35,849 nt of DNA, from assembly GCA_020431825.1 (NCBI GenBank), contig JAGQHN010000045.1:1-35849 (forward strand). The letters are read 5' to 3'. The stretch's first letter is position 1. Every line of letters starts with the position of its first letter. Under the pieces are notes generated by a model, which was not told the origin of the DNA, did no database searches, and saw nothing but the letters and a program-made list of their open reading frames with translations. Source of the DNA: Trueperaceae bacterium (GTDB lineage: Bacteria > Deinococcota > Deinococci > Deinococcales > Trueperaceae). Made by a program: the position numbers and the translations under genes. Positions 17,107-25,210 of this stretch are shown here, piece by piece.

Positions 17107-17604
17107 CTAAGGCTCATACCGGTAAATTTTATAGTCGTCATAGTGGGCCAGCTCTGCCTGATCGGGTGGGGTAAGCCACGTCATCCAGGTAGCAATTTCA
17201 CCCGGGTAGACAAGAAACGAACCTGGCGGCAGCCTTTTGTTGCGCTCTTCAATCCGTCTTGCTAGTTCTTCTTTTGGAACATCAAGGTAGTGCAAAATAA
17301 CTGTTGCTCCGAGCAATCTGGCTGTCTCAAGATAAGCTAGTCGCTCGTCTCGAGCCCAGAACCCTTGCTCGAGTATTACAGAAGTGCCAAGTGATAAAAG
17401 GCGCTGCCCTAGAGTCCACTGCAACCGTTCAATAACAGGTCTGATACGGTCCATCTCAGGTCGGTCATTTGGCGTTTCAAGTAAGGGGCTAATCCACTCG
17501 TCAGGTGAAAGGCGTACTGCGGGTAAGGCGCGTTCTAATTTTTTAGCCAGCGTGGTTTTGCCTGCACCTGCCATGCCGTAAATAAGGTGTAGTGTTGGGC
17601 TCAT
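17107..17604 (-). CDS. P-loop kinase-like ATP-binding protein (AAA_33 type)
   Basis: 165 residues. Walker A GMAGAGKTT at 10-18 right after strand one (LHLIYG), SPDEW in the position of the substrate-binding acid, LEQGFWARDER as the second acidic strand, and a lid with RIEERNKR. This is the layout of small kinases related to polynucleotide kinase, gluconate kinase and chloramphenicol phosphotransferase. The phosphate acceptor cannot be predicted. No toxin-antitoxin partner is nearby, so a zeta-toxin reading is unlikely. Start ATG 17604 has AGGAAT upstream. Two CTCGAG words lie close together inside it (17350 and 17368 areas). Confidence 0.75.
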   Translation of the reverse strand: MSPTLHLIYGMAGAGKTTLAKKLERALPAVRLSPDEWISPLLETPNDRPEMDRIRPVIERLQWTLGQRLLSLGTSVILEQGFWARDERLAYLETARLLGATVILHYLDVPKEELARRIEERNKRLPPGSFLVYPGEIATWMTWLTPPDQAELAHYDDYKIYRYEP

Positions 17605-17865
17605 GAAAGATTCCTGAGTTTTCGTACTCGAGAATTAGGGAATAGCTCATCTTATGATTTGCTAATGCTTGATGCCTTTGCATAGGTACTCAGTCTACGT
17701 ACACTTTTCTTCACCACCACGAAATGTTTTTAGTGTACTGACAAGTGACTCGGTAAAAGAAACAATAGCTAAGAAAGTCAAATCATTTCTGCTATATGGT
17801 TTGACCTGCTTTGCCACGGTCTAGGGTTGCGCTCATGTTCTTCAAAAGCTGCGCTCAACGAAACA

Positions 17866-18375
17866 TTAAGGAGCTTTGTTAAAGATAAACTGAGCAATAA
17901 ACGTACCTAAAATGACCGCTGGGATGGCAAAGAAAATGAGGCGAAACTCAGGACTAAGCCCAGGGATGGCAAACTGAGCGCCAAGCAGTGCCAGAGTGAG
18001 ACCTATACCAGCTCCGATGGTGACATTGAGAGCTTGTTTGAACTGGATACGGGCCAACCACAGATACATAAAGTAGCCAAACATAAAGTAATAAAGCACA
18101 TTGATGACAAAGGCAAGGGTCTGATTTTGATCGCTTGCCGGAGGAATGATGGACTGCATGACGATAAATATGGCGACCATCGCGGTAAACAGGCTCGAGA
18201 AGCGTCCGGGGAGTTTCTTACGCTCTCCTGGACTCACCTCGCGAGGCTTTCTAGGTTGCTGGCGCCTTTGCATAACGCGCTGACGCTTAAGGATTCGTTC
18301 TGCCTTTAATCTTTCTTTAGCCTGCTCCTGCTTTTTATCTGCTTTTTCTTGAGCACGGCGCATTTCTCTATTCAT
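17866..18375 (-). CDS. Small membrane protein with a charged N-terminal tail
   Basis: 169 residues, unrecognised family. Residues 1-58 are very basic and helical (EKADKKQEQAKERLKAE, then KRQRVMQRRQQPRK), likely a cytosolic coiled or nucleic-acid or ribosome-contacting tail. Four hydrophobic segments follow (FSSLFTAMVAIFIVMQSI; TLAFVINVLYYFMFGYFMYL; VTIGAGIGLTLALLGAQF; RLIFFAIPAVILGTFIAQFI). TAAGCT lies 7 nt before ATG with no Shine-Dalgarno, pointing to a leaderless start. A pair of 17-nt repeats sits 58-97 nt upstream. Function unknown. Confidence 0.72.
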   Translation of the reverse strand: MNREMRRAQEKADKKQEQAKERLKAERILKRQRVMQRRQQPRKPREVSPGERKKLPGRFSSLFTAMVAIFIVMQSIIPPASDQNQTLAFVINVLYYFMFGYFMYLWLARIQFKQALNVTIGAGIGLTLALLGAQFAIPGLSPEFRLIFFAIPAVILGTFIAQFIFNKAP

Positions 18376-18382
18376 ACTGACT

Positions 18383-18388
18383 AGCTTA
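18383..18388 (-). promoter_or_regulatory. TANNNT -10 box, membrane protein gene
   Basis: TAAGCT (minus sense), 7 nt before the ATG at 18375, no Shine-Dalgarno. Confidence 0.35.
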
Positions 18389-18432
18389 CCAAGGATTTAA
18401 AGGCTTTGCGTTGCCTGCTAACAGTCATTTTT

Positions 18433-18472
18433 GGTGCAGGTATCATCCTTATATTGGTGGTGGTATCATTCT
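18433..18472 (-). repeat. Tandem pair of a 17-nt motif, locus 1
   Basis: In the minus sense the copies read AGGATGATACCTGCACC (18449-18433) and AGAATGATACCACCACC (18472-18456), offset 23 bp in the same orientation. The same motif occurs as a pair with 24-bp offset at 26317-26356. A weaker GATAC-containing copy lies near 18491-18500. Confidence 0.6.
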
Positions 18473-18693
18473 GCTGTATGGTCCGATGAACGTATCATTT
18501 GCGAGTCCATTTGGATTCGCTATATTCCAACCCCTTCGCTGTTTTATCTATTTACGCGATAACATTACCTCAATTTTTTGCTAGCTGTACTCATCCCTGA
18601 AGTGGTTTGCAAACTTCTTATTTCGAGATTTTTTCTTATTGCTGCGCTGCCAAACTATCCTCATAAGTTGAAAAAGAGCATAAACTAGTGCCC

Positions 18694-19845
18694 ATGAATG
18701 ATTTGCTTCTCGAGCGCATTGCTCACGAATTTGGTACCCCTTGCTATGTTTATGATCTTGACCAGATAAGTCATCAGGTAGACGTTTTGAGGGAAGCCCT
18801 GACGGGTGCGCGCCTTTTTTATGCAGTTAAGGCAAATCCTTGCGGCGCAATTTTAAAAAACCTTGCAACTAAAGACGTGGGTGCTGAAGTTATAAGCATG
18901 GGGGAACTCGAGCGTGCAGTACATGCAGGAATTAAGCCCGAGAATATTGTGCTTGGTGGCCCCAGGCAAGATACGCAGCTTATAGGGAGGGCCCTCGATT
19001 TGGGTGTTCGCCTTTTTAGTATTGATAGTGTTTCGCAGTGGGAATCCTGGAAGCCGTTTCTTCGTGCTGACTTGTATTTTGTCCTAAGGGTTAATCCGGC
19101 TCTTGACCCCAGAACCCATGAGCACCTGGCGACCGGAGCAGCCGAGTCAAAGTTTGGACTTACCTTTGCTGAGACTCGAGTGCTCGCTTCAGAAGTGCAG
19201 GCACATGCTCAGTTGGCCGGTTTTCATGTGCACGCTGGTTCGCAGATTACCGCTACAGAAGTTTATGATGAAATTTTTGAAGTTCTTGAACCGCTCTATA
19301 ATGAAAATCCCAACTGCCGCTACCTTGACATTGGTGGGGGCTACGGTGTTCCTGGCTTTGAACTCGAGGCCTTCAGACAGCGTGTTCTGGCTTTTGCGCA
19401 GAAATTTGAATTGCAGGTAATCCTCGAGCCGGGTCGATTTCTGGTGGCAGAGGCAGGCGTTTTGTTAACCAGCGTGCTTCATCATAAGGCAGGAGCACTG
19501 CACCATATTATTGCGGATGCTGGCATGGCGGATCTTTTGCGCCCAGCTCTTTATGGCGCCAAGCATCCCATTCGGGTGCTTCATCATGCGCCGGCCAAAT
19601 TGCTTGCCGATGTCGACGGCCCACTTTGTGAAAATGCTGATCGTCTGGCGAGAAATGTCAACTTGCCTGAGTTAAAGGGTGGTGAAATTCTGGTGGTAGA
19701 ACAGGCCGGTGCTTACGGGTTTGCCATGAGCTCAAATTATGCATCTTCTTACAGACCTGCTGAAGTTGTTATTCAAGGGGGGCAGTACAGGCTTGCTCGG
19801 CAGCGCGAAAGTCTTTCCGATTTAATCAGGCTCGAGCTCTTATGA
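18694..19845 (+). CDS. lysA: Diaminopimelate decarboxylase LysA
   Basis: 383 residues from ATG 18694 (an in-frame GTG at 18688 is possible and has slightly better Shine-Dalgarno spacing). A PLP-dependent fold-III decarboxylase: PLP lysine in FYAVKANP, HVHAGSQI, glycine-rich phosphate loop YLDIGGGYGVPG, EPGRFLVAEAG, the second-subunit Cys in GPLCENADRLA, and the C-terminal GAYGFAMSSNYASSYRPAEV. LysA removes CO2 from meso-diaminopimelate to give lysine, the last step of the DAP route. Family neighbours act on ornithine, arginine or carboxynorspermidine, but the CEN-x-D motif favours DAP. It overlaps the next gene by ATGA. Thermus and Deinococcus are known for the alternative alpha-aminoadipate lysine route, so this gene is notable. 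Confidence 0.87.
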   Translation: MNDLLLERIAHEFGTPCYVYDLDQISHQVDVLREALTGARLFYAVKANPCGAILKNLATKDVGAEVISMGELERAVHAGIKPENIVLGGPRQDTQLIGRALDLGVRLFSIDSVSQWESWKPFLRADLYFVLRVNPALDPRTHEHLATGAAESKFGLTFAETRVLASEVQAHAQLAGFHVHAGSQITATEVYDEIFEVLEPLYNENPNCRYLDIGGGYGVPGFELEAFRQRVLAFAQKFELQVILEPGRFLVAEAGVLLTSVLHHKAGALHHIIADAGMADLLRPALYGAKHPIRVLHHAPAKLLADVDGPLCENADRLARNVNLPELKGGEILVVEQAGAYGFAMSSNYASSYRPAEVVIQGGQYRLARQRESLSDLIRLELL

Positions 19846-20675
19846 CAGATTTCTCTGAGCTGATTAAGCCCTTTGGAGACGCTTTTTCGGGTAGCTTGTC
19901 GCTTGCTTATTATCATTTTGCTTCGGGCTCGAGCTTCCTTCATGGGGCGACTGAAACCATGCGCTCTGCAAGTCTGATTAAGCTTCCCTTGCTCATTCAA
20001 ACCCTGGACAGGGTTGCCAGGGGAGAGCTTAGCTTGGCAAATCGCTACAAGATGACAGCTCAAGATCAGGTTGGCGGAGCTGGCATTTTGCATACGTTAG
20101 GTGAGGGGCTCGAGCCCAGCCTTCAAGACCTCTTAACCTTGATGATCATAGTCAGTGACAATACGGCTACCAATATGGTCATTGATCTTCATGGCATCGC
20201 CAGTGTCAATGCCTTTATGCAAAGCCTCAGTTTAAGCCAGACGAGACTCATTGGTAAATTACAACTGCCGCCTGAGAGGCAAAATGAAGCGCAAAAATCA
20301 GGTCTGACAAACGCTACATGTGCAGCAGACATTTTGGGTTTACTTATCAGGCTCGAGCAGGGCGACTTGTTGCCTCCTGAACTAACCGCGCTGGCGATTG
20401 GTATTTTAAAAAGGCAACAATTCACCGAAGCATTGGCACGCTACTTGCCTACCGACCAGGAGCTCTATGAGAGATCTGTAACGATTGCCAGTAAGAGTGG
20501 TTGTCTGCGGGGCTTATGGCACGATGCAGCTATCGTTTATGAAGGGGAACATCCTCTATATGCACTGGTTATCATGACGGACGGTTCCAACGATAAGTCC
20601 TATAGTTTCGAGCAAGAAGGCATGATGCTGATTGCCAAACTAGCCAGGAAAATCTATAGCTATCACTCGCCATGA
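19842..20675 (+). CDS. Class A beta-lactamase-fold serine hydrolase without signal peptide
   Basis: 277 residues. The three active-site elements are in order and spaced as in the family: Ser44-x-x-Lys47 (SASLIK), Ser105-Asp106-Asn107 (VSDNTATN) and Lys218-Ser219-Gly220 (ASKSGCLRG). The omega-loop is not canonical: PERQNEA stands where class A enzymes have ExELN, so efficient deacylation of beta-lactams is doubtful. No signal peptide is present, so it is cytosolic unless exported unusually. The ATG overlaps the lysA TGA by 4 bp, giving tight translational coupling. A peptide or peptidoglycan-fragment amidase/esterase role linked to DAP metabolism is my inference; it should not be called a resistance gene on this evidence. 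Confidence 0.82.
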   Translation: MTDFSELIKPFGDAFSGSLSLAYYHFASGSSFLHGATETMRSASLIKLPLLIQTLDRVARGELSLANRYKMTAQDQVGGAGILHTLGEGLEPSLQDLLTLMIIVSDNTATNMVIDLHGIASVNAFMQSLSLSQTRLIGKLQLPPERQNEAQKSGLTNATCAADILGLLIRLEQGDLLPPELTALAIGILKRQQFTEALARYLPTDQELYERSVTIASKSGCLRGLWHDAAIVYEGEHPLYALVIMTDGSNDKSYSFEQEGMMLIAKLARKIYSYHSP

Positions 20676-20719
20676 CCGTTTCTGGTGTATTCGTTAATGC
20701 ATAAACGAGGGATATCTCA

Positions 20720-20725
20720 TACAAT
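20720..20725 (+). promoter_or_regulatory. TANNNT -10 box, small secreted protein
   Basis: TACAAT ends 6 nt before ATG 20732, with no Shine-Dalgarno between, the leaderless layout. Confidence 0.45.
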
Positions 20726-20731
20726 AGCCCT

Positions 20732-21112
20732 ATGCGTTTATTGAAACTTCTTTCAGTTATTCTTCTTATTACTGCATTAAATCTGGGGTTTTCCAAAGAG
20801 ATGGAGACGGGTAGTGAGCAATTTTATGTGGCACAGGGACTATTCCTAAGCCTGAATATAGAACCAGCCGAGTGTAGTCTCGAGGATGATTATGTCAATT
20901 TTGCCTGCGGCTGGTTTGCCAGCTCGGTTCAGCTTTTTCAGGAATCAGTGAATGCCCATATTAGTCAAGAACTCCCAGGTCTAACCCCTACGAGTGACTG
21001 GTTTAATAATGCTGGTACCGTTGTGCGCGCTTACACAAGTAGTACGGGAAGCTATCTGTTTGCCTACAATGCTGATGGATTTATTGTCGTAGCCTTTACC
21101 CCCTATCAGTAG
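20732..21112 (+). CDS. Small secreted hypothetical protein
   Basis: 126 residues. Signal peptide MRLLKLLSVILLITALNLGFS then a mature part of about 105 residues with two Cys (AECSLED, FACGWF) that may pair. The C-terminal half (VVRAYTSSTGSYLFAYNADG, FIVVAFTPYQ) looks beta-rich. No family recognised. It has its own TANNNT box and its own terminator, so it is monocistronic despite lying 56 nt after the serine hydrolase. Confidence 0.72.
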   Translation: MRLLKLLSVILLITALNLGFSKEMETGSEQFYVAQGLFLSLNIEPAECSLEDDYVNFACGWFASSVQLFQESVNAHISQELPGLTPTSDWFNNAGTVVRAYTSSTGSYLFAYNADGFIVVAFTPYQ

Positions 21113-21441
21113 TTTTTTAGTCTAAAAATTGTTGATAAACCCTTGCCCAGCAAGGGTTTTCCTTTTAACTTTTTCACTGGTAGCGGGAAAGTAAATAGGC
21201 GGAGTTTTCACTTAGATATGTCGTACAGGGCTAAATGGATTGCCCTTCTAAAAAGCTGGTACCGCTTGCTGAGATTTTTGGTTTCAACTCGCAATAGCAT
21301 TCTTGGATTAGCTCACAATAGCTCTTGCACCAGCGAGACTTGTTGGAAAGGATAAGAAAGGCAGCATCTAGAAGTGACGAGCAAAACTTCACGAAATGTT
21401 TTGGGGTTTGATGACCTAGAGCAAGTTACTCATTTTATAGT
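21113..21441. other. Convergent intergenic region
   Basis: Lies between the small secreted protein and the 3' end of the TPR gene. Apart from the terminator at 21137-21160 I see nothing I can name. The 70-codon open frame in it overlaps the terminator and has no start signal. Confidence 0.4.
21137..21166 (+). terminator. Intrinsic terminator of the small secreted gene
   Basis: AAACCCTTG (21137-21145) pairs with CAAGGGTTT (21151-21159), loop CCCAG, followed by TCCTTTTAA. It starts 24 nt after the stop. Confidence 0.85.
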
Positions 21442-23571
21442 TTATGGCCAGCCAGGAAAGGTACCGCCCAGAGGAACCAGAATGGCACTGTATTTGACTT
21501 TCATGGGGTAAAAAGCCTCAAGGTTAACCGAAGCGCCCTCTGCACCAGCGTAGGCAACTCGGTTGTCCAGCGTGTTGCCATCTTTATCCTGCAAAATCAG
21601 CATGACTTGCTGTATACCTTTGGTCCAATCAATTTCATTGAAGTGAGTAAAGGTGCTTAGTGGCTGTGAGACCTCATAAACGCCAGGTTCTTCAAATTGC
21701 AGCGTATTGGTGGTACTACAGGCAGGACCGATTGACAAACTGTCGTTATGAACCAGACAAATCTGATATCTGACAGGTTCGCCACTTGGTTTCGAACTGA
21801 CGTTAATTCTCTGATAGAGCTTGCCATCGGCATAATCTACTGGTGACTTTAAATTGCTGAGAAGGCTCGAGGGGCCATCAAAAAAGCTAAAGCCTCCTGT
21901 TCCACCATTATCAGAATTCGTATGTTCATAGTTGACATCAAGCACAGTTACCGCTGGACCTCCGGCTGCCTGAGGCTGAGGCTCTGGCTTAGGTGGTTCA
22001 GGTGCTGTTGAAGCAACTATTTCAGGAGATGGTGCGGGGGTGGGATCAAGCTTGGGAGCGTCCGCTGTACTTGCTGAAAGGCCAGGGCTTACAGGTTCAA
22101 TGGGGGCAGGGGTAGGTAAAGAGGCCACGGGTACAGGTTCTATGGGTGCAGGAGGCTCTACCGTGGCAGTTGGTTGAATGTCTACCTTGACCGGGGGGTC
22201 TTCGACAACAACTTGCGGAGTTGGTTCTACTGCGCTTTGTGCTGGTTGTGTTTGATTGGGTTGTTCAGCAACAGGCTCTGGTTTTGGTGGATTAGTCGTG
22301 GTAGCTGCAGAGGCTGTTTCGGTAGGGGTTGCTGTTTCGGTCGCCGTTTGTGGTGATGTCGTCGTGGTTGTTGTTGCTGGTGTTGTGTTTGCAGGTGGGG
22401 TTTGAGCTTGTGTAGCCGTGGCCTGTGCTTGATTGACTGCGATCTGGCTTACCAGGCGCGCCGTTTCACTATAGGCAGACTGAATGAGTCGGTTATTGGG
22501 CTCGAGTTGCTGAGCACGACTATAAAAGCCTAACGCCGCATTTAAATCTCGATTTTCAACTGAAATCTGACCAAGCCAGGCGTAGGCCTCAGCATAATTA
22601 GGATTTAACTGCGTGGCTCTTTGAAAACTCCAGAAGGCTTCGCCCCGTGAACCTTTTTGATAATAGCTGAGGCCTTGTTGAAAACTGTTATAGGCTTCGG
22701 ATCCAAAACGGTCTTGACCTTCGGCCTGCTCGAGTGCTTTAAGCGCTTCTTCGTCATTCTCATTAAGGGTGATGGCACGTTGCCAGTAAGGTATAGCTCT
22801 GCCAGGTTGGGCCAGTTCCTGATTAACCCGGCCAGCCCAAACAAAGGCTTTTCTATAGGAGGTACTTAAGCTTGCCGCTTGTTCAAATGACTCGAGTGCC
22901 TTTTGCTTATTTCCTTGAGAGTACAAATCTATGCCATTATAAAAGGCTTGGGTGGCTTCTATGCCGTAGCTTGCCTGCTCTTCGGTACGAGAAAGCAAAT
23001 TGACATAATCAACTTTATTGGGGTAGGCCTCCGTTAGGGTACTCAGGTAGGGGGTAGCTTTGGCAGGCTCGCCCAGCGCAATATGACTTAGGGCCAGATG
23101 TTGATTGGCCTCTTCGCTGTCAGGCTCGAGCTCGAGCAGCGCCCCATAATAAGTCAAGGCATCCTGATATTTTTCCTCGACAAAACTTTTGCTACCCAGC
23201 CAGCTACTAACACTTGCCAGATAAGGCGCGGTTTGAGCGTTCATGACGCCGCCCAGACTCTTGTATTTTTCCCATGCTTCCCAGGCACGACTATAAAAGC
23301 TAATACTGCTATATACCTGCCCTAAAAAGCGGTAGGTTTGTGGATTATCTGGGGCAAGACGCTGCAGCTCGAGGCCGTAATTGACCGCTTCACGCCAAAG
23401 GGGTTTATCAATAAAGTGTTCATCATACGTTGCCAGAGCCAGTGCTGCTGCCTGTCCACCTTTTTGTAAAACTTCTTGGGCTTCGGGGGATAAAGGTGTT
23501 TGGGCAAAACTAAGGACACAGGTCAGACAAATAAGACCCAGTAATAGTTGTTTCAAGCATCGCTTAATCAT
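21442..23571 (-). CDS. Secreted TPR protein with Pro/Thr-rich linker and C-terminal beta domain
   Basis: 709 residues. A signal peptide (LLLGLICLTCVLSFAQT) is followed by about eight tetratricopeptide repeats over residues 30-375 (e.g. GQVYSSISFYSRAWEAWEKY, YAWLGQISVENRDLNAALGF). Residues 380-555 form a low-complexity Pro/Thr/Ala/Glu linker with TTTTTT. The last ~150 residues form a folded-looking domain (VRYQICLVHNDSLSIGPACS, VMLILQDKDGNTLDNRVAY). TPRs bind partner proteins, so an envelope scaffold or assembly role is plausible; the linker length fits crossing a thick wall. Strong Shine-Dalgarno (GAGGAATT-ATG). A doubled CTCGAGCTCGAG at 23125-23136 encodes Leu-Glu-Leu-Glu in a repeat. Confidence 0.85.
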   Translation of the reverse strand: MIKRCLKQLLLGLICLTCVLSFAQTPLSPEAQEVLQKGGQAAALALATYDEHFIDKPLWREAVNYGLELQRLAPDNPQTYRFLGQVYSSISFYSRAWEAWEKYKSLGGVMNAQTAPYLASVSSWLGSKSFVEEKYQDALTYYGALLELEPDSEEANQHLALSHIALGEPAKATPYLSTLTEAYPNKVDYVNLLSRTEEQASYGIEATQAFYNGIDLYSQGNKQKALESFEQAASLSTSYRKAFVWAGRVNQELAQPGRAIPYWQRAITLNENDEEALKALEQAEGQDRFGSEAYNSFQQGLSYYQKGSRGEAFWSFQRATQLNPNYAEAYAWLGQISVENRDLNAALGFYSRAQQLEPNNRLIQSAYSETARLVSQIAVNQAQATATQAQTPPANTTPATTTTTTSPQTATETATPTETASAATTTNPPKPEPVAEQPNQTQPAQSAVEPTPQVVVEDPPVKVDIQPTATVEPPAPIEPVPVASLPTPAPIEPVSPGLSASTADAPKLDPTPAPSPEIVASTAPEPPKPEPQPQAAGGPAVTVLDVNYEHTNSDNGGTGGFSFFDGPSSLLSNLKSPVDYADGKLYQRINVSSKPSGEPVRYQICLVHNDSLSIGPACSTTNTLQFEEPGVYEVSQPLSTFTHFNEIDWTKGIQQVMLILQDKDGNTLDNRVAYAGAEGASVNLEAFYPMKVKYSAILVPLGGTFPGWP
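23125..23136. repeat. Tandem doubled CTCGAG
   Basis: CTCGAGCTCGAG, two abutting copies of the over-represented palindrome, inside a TPR repeat. The closest other pair is at 8430-8435 and 8439-8444. Confidence 0.9.
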
Positions 23572-23804
23572 AATTCCTCATAGAGCAGTAAAGCCAGCAG
23601 CATCCCTTTAAGCCTACTATTCACCGTTATAGTAACAAAATAAGAGCCAGAACAATCAATCCTAAAGTGTGCTGTGTGAAAACACGATTGACCCTTCAGC
23701 GCTAGTATCTATCGTGCCACTCTAAAATTTGCTGAGAATGAGCAGAACCTAAAAGACCCGATAGCCTTGTGCCAGAAAAGGCCTTTTGAGATTTGCTTTT
23801 TCAA

Positions 23805-23844
23805 ACCCAAAGAGAAAAAACTCGAGGCAATTTTCTCCTTGGGT
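23805..23844. repeat. Hairpin with CTCGAG in the loop, upstream of rarA
   Basis: ACCCAAAGAGAAAA (23805-23818) and TTTTCTCCTTGGGT (23831-23844) pair at 13 of 14 positions around a 12-nt loop holding CTCGAG (23821-23826). No T-run follows on either strand. It lies upstream of the rarA promoter, so it is more likely a protein-binding or structural site than a terminator. Confidence 0.7.
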
Positions 23845-23877
23845 ATTAGCTTCTCAGTTTTGTCGTCGTCTGGGTTT

Positions 23878-23906
23878 TTGTTTCTTCGCGACTGAAATCA
23901 TAGACT
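23878..23906 (+). promoter_or_regulatory. rarA promoter, probably leaderless
   Basis: TTGTTT (23878-23883), 17-bp spacer, TAGACT (23901-23906), 6 nt, then ATG 23913. No Shine-Dalgarno is present. The transcript would begin at or within a base of the start codon. Confidence 0.55.
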
Positions 23907-23912
23907 TGCGCT

Positions 23913-25196
23913 ATGGCTCAAATTCCACTTGCCGAACGTATGCGCCCACAAAACCTTGCCGACATTGCCGGGCAGGAAGCGATGCTTGGGCAGGGAAAAG
24001 CGCTTGCCAACACCCTAAAACAAGGGAAGCTACAGTCACTCTTGTTCTGGGGACCGCCTGGGGTAGGGAAGACAACGCTGGCCAGACTTATTGCCAGAGA
24101 CTTAGATGCTCACTTTGTCATGCTTTCTGCGGTTAAAGCAGGGGTTAAAGATGTACGGGAAATTGCCGAAGAGGCAAAGAATAGGTTGCAGATTTCAGGT
24201 CAGAACACCATCTTGTTTTTAGATGAGATTCACCGCTTTAATAAGGCTCAGCAAGATCTGCTTTTGCCCTATGTTGAGGACGGAACCCTGTATCTTATTG
24301 GCGCTACCACAGAAAACCCATCTTTTGAAGTTAACTCGGCTTTGCGCTCGAGGATGCAACTTTACGTATTAAAGTCGCTGTCGGTCGAAGCTTTGGAGGA
24401 GATTCTTGAACGTGCCATCAAAGATCCCAGGGGCTTAAATAATGAGGTGGTCGTAGAACCAGAGGCACTTCGCGCGCTGGCTAACTGGGCTGATGGAGAT
24501 GCTAGGCGAGCCCTGTCCGCGCTCGAGCTTGTTGCCAGTCAGGGAGATCGCCAGATTAGTTTGCCTGTCCTTGAAAAGGCTTTATCAGTTAAAAGTCTTG
24601 CCTTTGACAAAGGGGGAGAACATTTTTATAACCTGATGAGCGCGCTGCATAAATCTGTACGAGGGTCGCAACCAGATGCGGCGCTGTACTGGTTAGCACG
24701 TTTGCTGGGCGGTGGTGCAGAGCCTCTTTATGTAGCGCGGCGCATTGTGCGCATGGCCAGTGAAGATATAGGTCTTGCTGACCCAAATGCCCTGAGACTT
24801 GCGATTGCCGCTAAGGAAAGCGTTGATTTTTTGGGTCAGGGAGAAGGAGAGCTAGCTCTGGCTCAGGCGGTTGTTTATCTGGCACTTGCCCCAAAATCTA
24901 ATGCGGTTTATCAGGCCTGGAAGAAGGCTCGAGCTGATGCTGAACGGTATTCTTCAGCAGAAGTTCCGCTGCATCTGCGTAATGCTCCAACAAGTATGAT
25001 GCAATCCCTTGGCTATGGTAAGACTTACGCCTACTATTTTGATGACCCTTCAGGTAGTCTTGCGCAGCGCTATTTCCCTGAAACCATGGCAGAAGCTCGC
25101 TATTATGAAGCTCAGAGTGAAGGCTGGGATAGAAAAGTGGGCGACCGCTTAAATGAGCTCGAGGTTGCCCGAAAAGAAGCTCGGAAAAAACGCTAA
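23913..25196 (+). CDS. rarA: Replication-associated recombination ATPase RarA (MgsA)
   Basis: 427 residues. An AAA+ clamp-loader-like ATPase: Walker [13 protein letters not shown] (Lys53), Walker [17 protein letters not shown] (Asp104/Glu105), sensor 1 [20 protein letters not shown] and the RarA-specific C-terminal tetramerisation part ([43 protein letters not shown]). RarA acts at stalled replication forks with SSB and RecA. Full length for the family. It is transcribed alone from a leaderless-type promoter and converges with the PP2C gene, whose 3' end is 14 nt away. Confidence 0.94.
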   Translation: MAQIPLAERMRPQNLADIAGQEAMLGQGKALANTLKQGKLQSLLFWGPPGVGKTTLARLIARDLDAHFVMLSAVKAGVKDVREIAEEAKNRLQISGQNTILFLDEIHRFNKAQQDLLLPYVEDGTLYLIGATTENPSFEVNSALRSRMQLYVLKSLSVEALEEILERAIKDPRGLNNEVVVEPEALRALANWADGDARRALSALELVASQGDRQISLPVLEKALSVKSLAFDKGGEHFYNLMSALHKSVRGSQPDAALYWLARLLGGGAEPLYVARRIVRMASEDIGLADPNALRLAIAAKESVDFLGQGEGELALAQAVVYLALAPKSNAVYQAWKKARADAERYSSAEVPLHLRNAPTSMMQSLGYGKTYAYYFDDPSGSLAQRYFPETMAEARYYEAQSEGWDRKVGDRLNELEVARKEARKKR

Positions 25197-25210
25197 AGGC
25201 TTTACCACGC

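Larger units (their letters stand above)
18376..18693. other. Divergent intergenic region before lysA
   Basis: Contains a leaderless-type -10 for the minus-strand membrane gene (18383-18388) and a direct pair of 17-nt motifs (18433-18449, 18456-18472). It has no terminator and no clear lysA promoter; an AAAGAG lies about 10 nt before the GTG at 18688. Confidence 0.45.
23572..23912. other. Divergent intergenic region between the TPR gene and rarA
   Basis: Contains a perfect 12-nt palindrome AAAAGGCCTTTT (23776-23787), a 14-bp-stem hairpin with CTCGAG in its loop (23805-23844) and the rarA promoter (23878-23906). No gene is recognised. Confidence 0.5.

Noticed and set aside
17698..17738. GTACACT/AGTGTAC inverted repeat as a terminator or operator
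   Set aside because: 7-bp arms with a 27-nt loop and no T-run; easily explained by chance in an AT-rich gap.
19842..20675. Acquired beta-lactam resistance gene
   Set aside because: No signal peptide, atypical omega-loop, base composition like its neighbours and coupling to lysA argue for a native metabolic role.
22174..22450. Frameshift or assembly error in the TPR gene's repetitive linker
   Set aside because: The frame is continuous through the Pro/Thr-rich segment and both flanking parts are in the same frame.
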